From Nocardia exalbida NBRC 100660 (GTDB taxonomy: Bacteria > Actinomycetota > Actinomycetes > Mycobacteriales > Mycobacteriaceae): DNA of 64,000 nucleotides. Numbering within the stretch: position 1 is the stretch's first letter; every line of letters starts with the position of its first letter. Position numbers and translations under genes: made by a program. Under the pieces are notes generated by a model that made no database searches, was not told where the DNA came from, and worked only from the letters and a program-made list of their open reading frames with translations. The stretch spans positions 215,552-279,551 of the forward strand of contig NZ_BAFZ01000002.1 in assembly GCF_000308575.1 (NCBI RefSeq), written 5' to 3'. Shown here one piece after another: positions 37,765-48,092 of the stretch.

Positions 37765-38193
37765 TCAGCACTTCGGCGGCCCCGGCAGGTCCCAGGTGTC
37801 GCTCAAGACCTCCCGGTGGGTGGGCAGGGCCTGCTCGTAGACCTCGCGGCCCTTCTCGGTGAGGCACACGAACACGGCGCGGCGGTCTTGGGCGCACATG
37901 GTGCGCTGGACGAGACCGTCGCGCTCCAGCCGGGCCACGGCCCGCGAGAGCGCGCTCTGACTGAGGTAGATGTCGTTGGCCAGGTCGCTCATGCGGTAGT
38001 CGCCGCAGTTCGCGTCCACCAGCCGGTCCAGCGTCTCGAATTCGCTGAGCCCGATGTGATGCCCGTTCTGCAGCGCCTTCTCGAGTGCGCAACTCACCGC
38101 CGCGTGCCGGTCGAGCAGCTCGCGCCACTCGGCAACCAACCCGGCCGGCGCGAGAGCGCGCCGGACTGTGCTCACGGTGGTCGGCTTCGACAT
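37765..38193 (-). CDS. MarR family transcriptional regulator
   Basis: 142 residues. Winged helix: RMSDLANDIYLSQSALSRAV (recognition helix) then RLERDGLVQRTMCAQDRRAV (wing) and LTEKGREVYE. Three cysteines are present (one in the wing), so redox sensing is possible. It is divergent from an MFS exporter. A perfect GCATTAAATG inverted repeat lies between the two starts, the expected operator of a MarR repressor of an efflux pump. Confidence 0.92.
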   Translation of the reverse strand: MSKPTTVSTVRRALAPAGLVAEWRELLDRHAAVSCALEKALQNGHHIGLSEFETLDRLVDANCGDYRMSDLANDIYLSQSALSRAVARLERDGLVQRTMCAQDRRAVFVCLTEKGREVYEQALPTHREVLSDTWDLPGPPKC

Positions 38194-38230
38194 GGCCCCA
38201 TCTTAGTGGGCACGGCAAGTGTATGCAACC

Positions 38231-38256
38231 GCATTAAATGTGTTGGCATTTAATGC
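38231..38256. promoter_or_regulatory. Candidate MarR operator
   Basis: Perfect inverted repeat GCATTAAATG-TGTTGG-CATTTAATGC. A related half-site, GCATGTAATG, lies downstream at 38261-38270. It is 37 bases from the regulator start and 22 bases from the MFS start. The region is AT-rich compared with its surroundings. Confidence 0.7.
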
Positions 38257-38278
38257 ACGCGCATGTAATGTTCCCCGC

Positions 38279-39745
38279 ATGACTTCACCAGCGACGCTCT
38301 CGGCCGCTCAGGCGACCGATCCGGCCAGATGGTCAGCCCGGCTCTGGGGCATGCTGATCACGCTGTGCATCGTGTTGTTCCTCGACGGTCTCGACGTTTC
38401 GATGATCGGTGTCGCCCTGCCGTCCATCGGCGCGGAACTCGATCTGTCCACCTCGACCCTGCAATGGCTGGTCAGCGGCTACGTGCTCGGCTACGGCGGG
38501 TTGCTGCTGCTCGGCGGCCGCACCGCCGACCTGCTCGGGCGCCGCAAGGTCTTCCTGATCGCCCTGGCGGTCTTCGCGGTCGCGTCGCTGGCCGGCGGTC
38601 TGGTCAGCTCCGGTCCGCTGCTGATCCTCACTCGCTTCGTCAAGGGCCTCGCCGCCGCGTTCACCGCGCCGACCGGCTTGTCCATCATCACCACGAACTT
38701 CGCCGAGGGCCCCGCCAGGAACAAGGCGCTGTCCATCTACACGGTGTTCGGCGCGGGCGGCTACTCCATGGGCCTGCTGTTCGGCGGCCTGATGACCGGC
38801 GTCGGCTGGCGCTGGACCTTCCTGCTGCCGGTGCCGATCGCGCTCGCCGCGCTGGTCTCGGCGTACGTGCTGGTGCCCAAGGACAAGCCCGCCGAGGAAG
38901 GCGGACACGACCTGCTGGGTGCGCTGCTGTCCACCACCGCCATGCTGCTGCTGGTCTACACCGTGGTGGCCGCGCCGGAAGCCGGCTGGGCGTCGGCGCG
39001 CACCATCGGCTCGTTCCTCGCGGTCGTCGCGCTGTTCGCCGGGTTCGTCGCGGTGGAGAAGCGAGTGCGCTACCCGCTGGTGCGCCTCGGCATCCTGCGC
39101 AAGTCCTCGCTGGTCCGCGCCAGTCTCGCGATCGTCGCGGTGGCGGGCTCCTACTTCAGCTGGCAGTTCATCGTGACCCTGTACATGCAGGACACCCTCG
39201 ACTGGTCCCCGTTGAAGCTGGCGATGGCGCTGCTGCCGGTCGGTCTGCTGGTGGTGCTGTCGGCGTTCTTCTCCGACAAGCTCGTGGATCGATTCGGCAC
39301 CGGGCCGGTGATCGCGGTGACCATGGTCGTGATGGCCGTCGGTTACCTGCTGTTCCTGCGGCTGGACACCGCCCCCTCCTACCTGACGATGCTGCTGCCC
39401 GCGGTGCTGCTCATCGGCATCGGCTGGGTGGGCTTCCCCGCCATCAACATCCAGGCCACCAACGGCATCGAGGACGAGGAGCAGGGTCTCGCGGCCGGCG
39501 TGCTGCAGACCTCCATGCAGGTCGGCGCGGCCATCGTGCTCGCGGTGACCACCGCGATCATCTCCTCCGGCGCACACGCCGACATCTCGGCCGCCGGGAT
39601 GCTCGACACCTACCGTCCCGGTCTGGAGTTCGCCGCGGGCGTGTCCATCGTCGGCGCGCTCGTCGCCCTGCTCGCCTTCGCGCCGCGGTTCCGGGGCCGG
39701 GAGCGGGTGGTGGACGAGTCGAAGGAACTGGAGCTCGTGGCCTGA
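38279..39745 (+). CDS. MFS transporter, DHA2 (EmrB/QacA) type
   Basis: 488 residues with about 14 membrane segments. Motifs: LDGLDVSMIGVALPSIGAEL in TM1, GGRTADLLGRRKVF (motif A), RFVKGLAAAFTAPTGLSI. The ATG at 38279 is chosen because the frame upstream overlaps the operator. A proton-driven exporter, probably of drugs or lipophilic compounds, repressed by the divergent MarR protein. Substrate not predictable. Converges with rmlC and shares a terminator with it. Confidence 0.92.
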   Translation: MTSPATLSAAQATDPARWSARLWGMLITLCIVLFLDGLDVSMIGVALPSIGAELDLSTSTLQWLVSGYVLGYGGLLLLGGRTADLLGRRKVFLIALAVFAVASLAGGLVSSGPLLILTRFVKGLAAAFTAPTGLSIITTNFAEGPARNKALSIYTVFGAGGYSMGLLFGGLMTGVGWRWTFLLPVPIALAALVSAYVLVPKDKPAEEGGHDLLGALLSTTAMLLLVYTVVAAPEAGWASARTIGSFLAVVALFAGFVAVEKRVRYPLVRLGILRKSSLVRASLAIVAVAGSYFSWQFIVTLYMQDTLDWSPLKLAMALLPVGLLVVLSAFFSDKLVDRFGTGPVIAVTMVVMAVGYLLFLRLDTAPSYLTMLLPAVLLIGIGWVGFPAINIQATNGIEDEEQGLAAGVLQTSMQVGAAIVLAVTTAIISSGAHADISAAGMLDTYRPGLEFAAGVSIVGALVALLAFAPRFRGRERVVDESKELELVA

Positions 39746-39766
39746 CCGCTGTACCGGCCGCATCGC

Positions 39767-39791
39767 GCCGTCACCCGCACCGGGTGGCGGC
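39767..39791. terminator. Terminator between MFS and rmlC genes
   Basis: Arms GCCGTCACCCG / CGGGTGGCGGC with one mismatch and a 3-base loop, 21 bases after the MFS stop and 25 bases beyond the rmlC stop. Confidence 0.6.
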
Positions 39792-39816
39792 GCTCGGCCT
39801 TGCTCCTTCGTGCGGA

Positions 39817-40371
39817 TCAGGAGAACGGCGGGGCCGCGGTATCTTTCGCCGAACGGACGAAGGTGAGTTCGCTGCCGTCGCGCCCCACGCGCGGCCATTC
39901 GATGCCCAGCGTCGGATCGAACGCGTCCATGTCGTGGTCGAACTCCGGCTGGTACTCCAGTGAGCACAGGTAGGTGACGGTCGATCCGTCCTCCAGCGAC
40001 AGGATCGCGTGGCCGAGTCCTTCGGACAGGAACACCGAGCGCCGGTCGACGTCGTCGAGCAGCACGCTGTCCCAGCGGCCGTAGGTCGGCGAGCCAGGGC
40101 GCAGGTCGACCACCACGTCGAGGAACGCGCCGCGCACGCAGGTCACGTACTTGGCCTGGCCCGGCGGGTCCTCGGTGTAGTGGATGCCGCGCAGCACCCC
40201 GGCCGCCGACACCGAGCAGTTCACCTGCCGCAGGTCGAACGGTCGCCCGGTCGCCTTCTCGAACTCCGAGGCCTTGAAGCCCTCGAGGAACATGCCGCGA
40301 TCGTCGCCGTGCTGGCGAGGCGTGACCACCCACGCGCCCGGCACCGCGAGCTCCCGGAACTCCATGCTCAC
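39817..40371 (-). CDS. rmlC: dTDP-4-dehydrorhamnose 3,5-epimerase
   Basis: 184 residues from GTG 40371 (overlaps the rmlA stop, GTGA); ATG 40365 is the alternative. RmlC cupin: [33 protein letters not shown] (catalytic His), [33 protein letters not shown] (Tyr/His region), GIEWP. Third step to dTDP-L-rhamnose for the arabinogalactan linker. The rmlA-rmlC order is compact and translationally coupled, unlike mycobacteria, where as I recall rmlA is distant from rmlB-rmlC. Confidence 0.95.
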   Translation of the reverse strand: MSMEFRELAVPGAWVVTPRQHGDDRGMFLEGFKASEFEKATGRPFDLRQVNCSVSAAGVLRGIHYTEDPPGQAKYVTCVRGAFLDVVVDLRPGSPTYGRWDSVLLDDVDRRSVFLSEGLGHAILSLEDGSTVTYLCSLEYQPEFDHDMDAFDPTLGIEWPRVGRDGSELTFVRSAKDTAAPPFS

Positions 40372-41240
40372 CAGTCCCGTCCGCGTTCGAGCAGATCGAG
40401 CAGGTAGCGGCCGTAACCGGAGCGGATCATCGGTTCGGCCAGTCGGCACAGCTGCTCGTCGTCGATGAAGCCCATCCGCCAGGCCACCTCTTCGGGGACG
40501 CCGATCTTGAGGCCCTGCCGCTCTTCGATGGTGCGCACGTAATTGGCCGCGTCCAGCAGGGAATCGAAGGTGCCGGTGTCCAGCCACGCGGTGCCGCGGG
40601 CGAGTACGTCCACGCTCAGGCGATCCTGTTCCAGGTAGGCGCGATTGATGTCGGTGATCTCGTATTCGCCGCGCGCGGAGGGTCGCAGCGACCGGGCGAT
40701 CTCCACCACGTCGTTGTCGTAGAAGTACAGGCCCGGAATGGCGTAGTTCGACCGCGGCGTCTTGGGCTTCTCCTCGATGGACACCGCCCGCCCCTCGGTG
40801 AATTCCACCACGCCGTAGGCGGTGGGATCGGAGACCCAGTAGGCGAACACCGCGCCGCCGTCGATCCCGTGGAAGCGATTCAGGCTGGTGCCGAGGCCGG
40901 GGCCGTGAAAGATGTTGTCGCCGAGCACCAGTGCGGCGCAATCCGCGCCGATATGGTCGGCGCCGAGGACGAAGGCCCTGGCCAGGCCATCCGGCTCGGG
41001 CTGGACCACGTAGCCGAGCGACAGGCCGAACTGCGTGCCGTCGCCGAGCAGCCGCCGGAACGCCGCGGCGTCTTCGGGTGTCGTGATCACCAGGATGTCC
41101 CTGATCCCCGCGAGCATGAGCGTGGAAAGGGGGTAGTAGACCATGGGTTTGTCGTAGACCGGGACCAGCTGCTTGCTCACCCCGCGCGTGATCGGGTGCA
41201 ACCGGGAGCCGGTGCCGCCCGCCAAGATGATTCCGCGCAT
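40368..41240 (-). CDS. rmlA: Glucose-1-phosphate thymidylyltransferase
   Basis: 290 residues. Nucleotidyltransferase signature [20 protein letters not shown] at the N terminus, then [43 protein letters not shown] and [19 protein letters not shown]. It makes dTDP-glucose, the first step to dTDP-rhamnose. Overlaps rmlC by GTGA. rmlB is 2.4 kb away on the other strand, and rmlD is not in the window. Confidence 0.95.
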   Translation of the reverse strand: MRGIILAGGTGSRLHPITRGVSKQLVPVYDKPMVYYPLSTLMLAGIRDILVITTPEDAAAFRRLLGDGTQFGLSLGYVVQPEPDGLARAFVLGADHIGADCAALVLGDNIFHGPGLGTSLNRFHGIDGGAVFAYWVSDPTAYGVVEFTEGRAVSIEEKPKTPRSNYAIPGLYFYDNDVVEIARSLRPSARGEYEITDINRAYLEQDRLSVDVLARGTAWLDTGTFDSLLDAANYVRTIEERQGLKIGVPEEVAWRMGFIDDEQLCRLAEPMIRSGYGRYLLDLLERGRDW

Positions 41241-41468
41241 GCAAGGAGTCTGCCAGTTTCACGATGCCGGGATTCGGTGAGGTTCCGAGTAGTCCTCGAT
41301 TCGGTCACGGTTGTTTCGCCGCGGCGCGGATCGAGCGATTCTGTTGCGTAGGTCACGATGCGCATGGTGTTCTGAAAAGACACCGCGTGAGATGTCAGCG
41401 CCGACAGCTCGCCTGGGCGACCTCGGTCCGGTCGTGATTCGGCGCACCAGTTGTGAGGTAGGTGCGCG

Positions 41469-42458
41469 ATGGCGACCAGAGACGGCGAGCCCGGCGTGGT
41501 GATGAATCCGAAGGGCCCCAGCGCGCAATCGCGGCTGCTGCTGGCCACCTGTATGGGCGTGGTCCGGCCGGTGCTGCGAACCTTCCCCGTCACCAGGACG
41601 ACCATTCCTCTCGGCGCCGCCACCGTGGACGGGCTGGCGCGGTTGCGTCCTCGGCCGCACGGCATCGATCGGGAGCAGGTGTCGCTGCACGGTATCCGCC
41701 TGGAGATCATCCGCCCGGCCGGTGCGTCGCGTGCGCTGCGCCACGGCGCGGTGCTCTATATGCACGGCGGCGGCTTCGCGATCTGCAGTACCCGCAGCCA
41801 TCGCCCGATCGCGGGCAGCCTGGCCCGCCGTACCGGTCTGCCCGTGATCAACGTCGAGTACCGCCAACTGCCCGGCACGCGGATCACCGACTCGGTGCGC
41901 GACTGCCTGGCCGCGTATCGCTGGCTGCTGCGGCACGGCGCCGATCCGGGGCGGATCATCTTCGCGGGCGACTCGGCGGGCGGATACCTCACCTTCGCGA
42001 CCGCGCTGCTCGCCCTGGAATCGGGTCTGCCCGCGCCCGCCGGGTTGGTCGGCTTGAGCCCGCTGCTCGACCTGGACTACGGGGCGAAGCGGGACTATGT
42101 GAATGTGACGCGGGATCCGTATATCCCGCTGTCGGCGCTGGAAGCGGTGGTGCGCATCGGCGCCGAGATCGACGGGGCGCTCGATCCGAGTCTGTCGCCG
42201 GTCAACGCGGTGCTGTCCGCGCTGCCCCCCGTGCTGCTGATCGCCGCCGAGGACGAGGTGCTGCGCTTCGACTCCGAATTGATGGCACAGCGGCTCACCG
42301 CGGCGGGTGTGCCGAACGCGCTGGAACTGTGGCGCGGCCAGGTCCACGCCTTCATGAGCATCGCGCCGAGCCTGCCGGAGAGCAGGGCGGCGCTGGCGCG
42401 GGTCTCGCGGTTCGTGCGCGCCCGCATCGAGGACGACCAGCAGGCACGGACGGCTTGA
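41469..42458 (+). CDS. Alpha/beta hydrolase of the hormone-sensitive-lipase family
   Basis: 329 residues. HSL-type oxyanion motif YMHGGGFAICS, nucleophile elbow FAGDSAGGYLTF (Ser), acid in AAEDEVLRFDSEL and His in GQVHAFMSIAP. An N-terminal stretch of 60 residues (MGVVRPVLRTFPVTRTTIPL) may hug the membrane or cap the active site. No signal peptide. Mycobacterial relatives are Lip-type carboxyl esterases acting on short or medium esters. ATG 41469. Followed by two terminators. Confidence 0.88.
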   Translation: MATRDGEPGVVMNPKGPSAQSRLLLATCMGVVRPVLRTFPVTRTTIPLGAATVDGLARLRPRPHGIDREQVSLHGIRLEIIRPAGASRALRHGAVLYMHGGGFAICSTRSHRPIAGSLARRTGLPVINVEYRQLPGTRITDSVRDCLAAYRWLLRHGADPGRIIFAGDSAGGYLTFATALLALESGLPAPAGLVGLSPLLDLDYGAKRDYVNVTRDPYIPLSALEAVVRIGAEIDGALDPSLSPVNAVLSALPPVLLIAAEDEVLRFDSELMAQRLTAAGVPNALELWRGQVHAFMSIAPSLPESRAALARVSRFVRARIEDDQQARTA

Positions 42459-42475
42459 CCGTCCGGCCTTTCGAG

Positions 42476-42514
42476 GCGAGCCTCGCCCCGCATTTCAGGC
42501 GGGACGGGGCTCGC
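42476..42514 (+). terminator. Terminator after the HSL-family hydrolase
   Basis: GCGAGCCTCGCCCCGC / GCGGGACGGGGCTCGC, two mismatches, 7-base loop, followed by GTCCTTTTCC. Confidence 0.75.
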
Positions 42515-42540
42515 GTCCTTTTCCGACCGCCCTCGGAAAA

Positions 42541-42580
42541 GCGAAGCCCCGTCCACGCGATCACGCGGACGGGGCTTCGC
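42541..42580 (-). terminator. Second hairpin, terminator for the secreted-protein gene
   Basis: Perfect 14-base arms GCGAAGCCCCGTCC / GGACGGGGCTTCGC around ACGCGATCACGC. Lies 29 bases beyond the stop of the minus-strand gene at 42609 and may act on both strands. Confidence 0.8.
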
Positions 42581-42608
42581 TGATTTTCAGTTGGCGTTCG
42601 TTCGCGAA

Positions 42609-43316
42609 TTACTTCGGCGCGTTGAACGGCTGGTTGATGGTGCTGAAGTACTGGATCGCAGCACCGATCGCGACCGGAGCGGTGACCAGCAGCTGGCCCG
42701 CGAGGGTGCCGAGGGCGCCGACGGCGATGATGCCGCCGAGGCAGCCGATGGCGGCGGCCGGGATGAACGCGCCGAACAGGCCGATGATGGCCGCCGAGGC
42801 GACGGTGGCGCCGGCGATGCCGCCGAGCACGCAGCCCACTGCGGCGCCGCTGAGGCCGCCGACCAGGGTGCCGATGGTGGCGCCGGTCGAGATGGTGTCC
42901 TTCATGCGGTTGAAGGCGGCCGTCTCACGGTCGTACTCGGTCTTCCACGGCGCCTTGTCCTCGAAGGGGAGGGCGACCGGCTTGTAGGTCGCGTGCGCCA
43001 TGTCGAACTGGGGGGTAAGGGTGGCGGTGCGGTCCGCGATCTCGGCAGCGATCGGGAACTCGAAGTCGTCGACCCGGAAGGTCAGCGGCATGCCGGTCAG
43101 CACGTCGCCGTTGGCGGCCTTGACCTTGAAGGTGCCATCCTCGACGACCATGGAACCGGCATCGGTCGTGATGATGGACTGGGTGTCGGTCGCGTGGGCG
43201 GTGAAGTTCACCGCGCCATCGGCCTCGGGGGCCGGAGCCGCGTTCACGGTGCCGGCGGTGACGCCGAGAGCGGCGATCAGCAGTGCCGACGTCGCGGCGA
43301 ATTTCCTCATCAGCAT
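42609..43316 (-). CDS. Secreted protein with Gly/Ala-rich membrane-like C terminus (DUF8020-like)
   Basis: 235 residues. Signal peptide at residues 1-27 (KFAATSALLIAALGVTAGTV, cleavage likely after VNAA). Middle domain: AVNFTAHATDTQSIITTDAG and MPLTFRVDDFEFPIAAEIAD. The C-terminal 90 residues are very hydrophobic and Gly-rich (GATIGTLVGGLSGAAVGCVL, then GGIAGATVASAAIIGLFGAF) with paired cysteines, like many nocardial exported proteins that insert in or sit near the envelope. Two Met codons (43316, 43310) can serve as start. Function unknown. Confidence 0.75.
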   Translation of the reverse strand: MLMRKFAATSALLIAALGVTAGTVNAAPAPEADGAVNFTAHATDTQSIITTDAGSMVVEDGTFKVKAANGDVLTGMPLTFRVDDFEFPIAAEIADRTATLTPQFDMAHATYKPVALPFEDKAPWKTEYDRETAAFNRMKDTISTGATIGTLVGGLSGAAVGCVLGGIAGATVASAAIIGLFGAFIPAAAIGCLGGIIAVGALGTLAGQLLVTAPVAIGAAIQYFSTINQPFNAPK

Positions 43317-44639
<1,323 letters not shown>

Positions 44640-44651
44640 AACGACAACGGC

Positions 44652-44676
44652 CGCCCCGGGGATCAGCCCCGAGGCG
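44652..44676. terminator. Terminator between rmlB and the DUF2142 gene
   Basis: CGCCCCGGGG / CCCCGAGGCG, one mismatch, 5-base loop, between convergent stops at 44639 and 44690. Confidence 0.6.
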
Positions 44677-44689
44677 CCGTGATCGACGC

Positions 44690-46285
44690 TCAGCCCCAGA
44701 CGATGGTGTAGTACTTCGCCGCCGCGGCGATCAGCGCGACACTGGACGCCACCAGCACGGTGACGGCCGGGCCCACCGACGGCGTCTTGCCCGTCGAATC
44801 GGTGAGCCGCAGCGGCATCCAGCGCAGCAGCACCGCGAGCGTCACGATCGCCAGCGGCACGAAGTAGCGGCCCTGCACGCCATCGATGATGTAGTAGCCG
44901 ACCGGCGTGAACGACATGTACAGCGTCACGTAGATCATCGCGACGCTGGCGGCCATGGTGAGCGCGACGATCATGGTGCGGCGGAAGGCCGGTGCGGTCA
45001 TCCGTTCGGCGATGCCGAGACTCACCGCGAACGCCAGCAGACAGGCCAGCATCGACAGGGCGGGCACGTCGACGTAGGCGAAGCCGAGTTCGCCGAAGAA
45101 CTGGCTGAACCAGCGCTGGTCGCGCAGCGCGATGCTCTCGCCGAACACGTGCACGAATTCCGGTGGGTCGCGCAGGATGCCGCTGAGCTGATCGCCGGGA
45201 CGCACCGAATGCCACTGGTGCGGCGGCCGCATCAGGCCCATCCCGTCCCCGGTCGGCGCCGCGATCTTCATCCACACCGCGAAGGCGAGCGCGCCGAGCG
45301 CGGCGAAGATCCACGGGATCCCGCGCCGCGGGCCGCTGAAACCGAACCGCTCGGCGGGCACCAAGGCCACCAGCAATGCCAGCAGCACATAGGTGGGCTT
45401 GCTCACCGGCAGCAGGATCGTCGCGGCCAGCAGCGCGCCGATCTCCACCCGGCCCAGTCGCTCGCCGAGGAACAGGGCCTTCACCAGCAGCGCGGAGACC
45501 AGGATGGCCAGCGCGTTGGTCATGGTGTCGGCGGTGACCGTGCCCGCCTGGAACACCGCGATCGGCAGCACGGCGACGGTGAACGCCAGCCACTGCACCC
45601 GGTGCGCGCGCAAGGCGTAGAGGCCGAACCCGACCACCGCGAGGTAGGCCACCAGTCCGGCCAGGCGGGTGAGCAGCAGCAGGCCGCCCACGTCGAGCCC
45701 GAAGAGTTCGCCGAGGCGGATGCCGATGGCGGCGGGAATGTAGGGGACCGGCGAGTAAGCGGCGGTGTTGGTGAACCAGACCGGTTCGGTGGCGTCCGAC
45801 ACCGCGGCGCTCGTCAACCGGTCGTAGCGGGCCGGATCGCCCACCATCGGGTCCGGCTCGTCCGGGTTGGTGGTGTAGTCCTGCAACGCGTAGCCCATCA
45901 GCGCGGTGATGCTGGACGGGATGTCGCCGCCGTAGGCGATGCCGCGATCGTCGTGGATCTGCTGAGGCAGGAAACCGCCGTGCGCGACCTGGTAGGCGCG
46001 GCCGAACTGGGTGATCTCGTCATGACCCCAGAACGGCGGGGTGAGGACGGTGAACAGCGCGCCGAAGATCGTCGCCAGCAGGGTGAAGGCGATCGTCGCT
46101 CCGCCCAGCCGGGTCACCATGCGGCCCGCGAAGCCTTGCGGGCCCCGGTCCGTGCCGGGAGCGGCCTCCGCCTCGGCGTCGACGGCGGGTAGCGGCGCGG
46201 TGTCGGTCGCGGGTAGTGGTGCGGTGTCCGTCGACTCGTCCAGATCCTTGTCCGGCGTCGAGGTGGGATCCGCCTTGGTCGTCAA
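44690..46285 (-). CDS. DUF2142 polytopic membrane protein, putative glycosyltransferase
   Basis: 531 residues. Acidic cytoplasmic N terminus with an 8-residue repeat (DTAPLPAT DTAPLPAV), then about 11 membrane spans. The first loop after TM1 has PPFWGHDEITQFGRAYQVAH, an acidic GT-C-like loop, and a later loop GDGMGLMRPPHQWHSVRPGD. This matches the DUF2142 family, thought to be polyprenyl-sugar-dependent glycosyltransferases or polysaccharide modifiers. GTG start overlaps the stop of the GT2 gene upstream (GTGA). No experimental role is known to me. Confidence 0.82.
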   Translation of the reverse strand: MTTKADPTSTPDKDLDESTDTAPLPATDTAPLPAVDAEAEAAPGTDRGPQGFAGRMVTRLGGATIAFTLLATIFGALFTVLTPPFWGHDEITQFGRAYQVAHGGFLPQQIHDDRGIAYGGDIPSSITALMGYALQDYTTNPDEPDPMVGDPARYDRLTSAAVSDATEPVWFTNTAAYSPVPYIPAAIGIRLGELFGLDVGGLLLLTRLAGLVAYLAVVGFGLYALRAHRVQWLAFTVAVLPIAVFQAGTVTADTMTNALAILVSALLVKALFLGERLGRVEIGALLAATILLPVSKPTYVLLALLVALVPAERFGFSGPRRGIPWIFAALGALAFAVWMKIAAPTGDGMGLMRPPHQWHSVRPGDQLSGILRDPPEFVHVFGESIALRDQRWFSQFFGELGFAYVDVPALSMLACLLAFAVSLGIAERMTAPAFRRTMIVALTMAASVAMIYVTLYMSFTPVGYYIIDGVQGRYFVPLAIVTLAVLLRWMPLRLTDSTGKTPSVGPAVTVLVASSVALIAAAAKYYTIVWG

Positions 46286-47274
46286 CGCCCGGCTCCGGCG
46301 TCACGGGCGGCGGCGCCTGCGCCGGTGATCCGCGGGTCGTCCGCGCCCACCGCGGTGTAGCGCAGGTAGACCAGGCGCGCGGCCTCGTGACGGGAGCGGC
46401 GGATGCCGTCGAGGATGAGGCCCGCCGTCCAGGCGAGGCTGCCCAGCAGCAGCAGGGTGAAGGCGAGGAACAGCGTCGGGAACCGGGGCACCGTGTGGGT
46501 GTTGTAGAACTCGACGATTATCGGAATGGTCAGCACGATCGAGACCAGCCAGCTCAACGTGCCGAACAGGCCGTAGAACGCCACCGGCCGCTCGTGCCGG
46601 GCCAGCCCGATGATCAGGGCGAGGATCTTGAACCCGTCGTGATAGGTGCGCAGCTTGCTCTCGCTGCCCGCCGGACGATCGCGGAAGCCGACCGGCACCG
46701 CTGTCTGCGGCACCCGCAGGTGCAGCGAATGCACGGTGAGTTCGGTCTCGATCTCGAACTCCCGGGACACCGCGGGGAAGCTCTTCACGAAACGGCGGGA
46801 GAACACCCGGAAGCCGGAGAGCATGTCCTCGACGTTCTCCCCGAACACCTTCCCGACCACGCCGTTGAGCACCCTGTTGCCGGTCTCGTGGCCCGCGCGG
46901 TAGGCCGAGGCGCCCTCGTCCTGCTTACGCACGCCGAGCACGTGATCGTAGGGGCCGTCCAGCAGCGTCTTGATCATCAGCGGCGCGGCCGACGCCTCGT
47001 AGGTGTCGTCGCCGTCGACCATCAGGTACACGTCGGCCTCGATGTCGGCGAAGGCGCGGCGCACCACATTGCCCTTGCCCTTGGTGTGCTCGTGCCGCAC
47101 GATCGCTCCGGCCTCCCGGGCGCGTTCGGCGGTGGCGTCCGTACTCAGATTGTCGTAGACGTAGACGACGATCCCCGGCACGGCGGCCTGCAGATCGGCC
47201 ACGACCTTGGCGACCGAGGCCTCTTCGTTGTGACACGGAACCACGGCGGCAATACGGAGCTCGGTGGAGTCCAC
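46282..47274 (-). CDS. GT2 family glycosyltransferase with membrane anchor (polyprenyl-phosphate sugar type)
   Basis: 330 residues from GTG 47274, preceded by GAGGA at 9 bases; the TTG at 47283 is too close to it. GT-A domain: RIAAVVPCHNEEASVAKVVA, VYDNLSTDATAE, KGKGNVVRRAFA, DGDDTYEASAAPLM (DXD), GFRVFSRRFVKSFPA. The C terminus has two membrane spans (SIVLTIPIIVEFYNTHTV and FTLLLLGSLAWTAGLILDGI). Relatives transfer a sugar from a nucleotide donor to polyprenyl phosphate. Coupled to the DUF2142 gene, which could use its product. Confidence 0.85.
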   Translation of the reverse strand: MDSTELRIAAVVPCHNEEASVAKVVADLQAAVPGIVVYVYDNLSTDATAERAREAGAIVRHEHTKGKGNVVRRAFADIEADVYLMVDGDDTYEASAAPLMIKTLLDGPYDHVLGVRKQDEGASAYRAGHETGNRVLNGVVGKVFGENVEDMLSGFRVFSRRFVKSFPAVSREFEIETELTVHSLHLRVPQTAVPVGFRDRPAGSESKLRTYHDGFKILALIIGLARHERPVAFYGLFGTLSWLVSIVLTIPIIVEFYNTHTVPRFPTLFLAFTLLLLGSLAWTAGLILDGIRRSRHEAARLVYLRYTAVGADDPRITGAGAAARDAGAGR

Positions 47275-47421
47275 CCGGGTCAATCCTCGCGATCGGTGGT
47301 GAATGTGGGAACACGGGGAGGGTACAGGGAACTCACAGCTCGTGCGTGGCCGACCTCACCGTGCGCGGGAGCCGATTTTCCCCTCGCGGGCGGTTGCCCG
47401 AGGCTGCGGTACCGTCGGGCC

Positions 47422-47958
47422 GTGCCATCCAGTGAGTCCACCGCACCCGCGGGCCAGCCAGTGACGCCGGAGACCGCGACGGTCGTGCGGAAGGTGCTCA
47501 CCGCGCTGCGCAGAGGCGGGGCGTTCCTGGTGGTCGGCGCGATCGGCTTCCTGGTGGACGCGGGCACGTACAACCTCCTGGTCTTCTGGGGCGGCGAGGG
47601 CGTGCTGTATCACTACCCGCTTCCGGCCAAGATCATCGCGATCGCGGTGGCGACGGTGGTGACCTATTTCGGCAACAAATGGTGGACTTTCGCGCACAAG
47701 CAAACCGACAATCCCGGACGCGAGTACCTCCTGTACGCCGTGTTCAACGTCGTCGCGATCGGCCTGCAACTGGGCTGTCTCGGCTTCTCCCGCTACGTGC
47801 TCGACCTGTCCAGCCCGCTGTCGGACAACATCTCCGGTACGTTGATCGGGCAGATCGTGGCCGTGGTGTTCCGGTTCTGGGCTTACGACAAATTCGTCTT
47901 CACCGGGGCGCGGGCGGGCACGAGCGGCGCTACCGACAACGAATCGGCGAACGTTTAG
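47422..47958 (+). CDS. GtrA-like membrane protein (second)
   Basis: 178 residues from GTG 47422. Four membrane segments; GtrA motifs GAIGFLVDAGTYNLLV, VVTYFGNKWWTFAHK and VFRFWAYDKFVFTG. Family members flip or help to handle polyprenyl-linked sugars, or act as partners of glycosyltransferases. It is divergent from the GT2 gene with 147 bases between, so the GT2, DUF2142 and GtrA proteins could form one system. It shows only family-level similarity to the GtrA beside dprE1. Confidence 0.85.
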   Translation: MPSSESTAPAGQPVTPETATVVRKVLTALRRGGAFLVVGAIGFLVDAGTYNLLVFWGGEGVLYHYPLPAKIIAIAVATVVTYFGNKWWTFAHKQTDNPGREYLLYAVFNVVAIGLQLGCLGFSRYVLDLSSPLSDNISGTLIGQIVAVVFRFWAYDKFVFTGARAGTSGATDNESANV

Positions 47959-48092
47959 CAATGGTTCGAGCACACGTCGGCATGGCTGTACGGCGGGCAA
48001 GCGCACAGGGCGGTTGATATCCTCACCCCCGCCGTGAGGCATCGAGGGGCGTGTCTGTCCCGTCCGGCACAATGAGAAATTTCGAGGATTTC

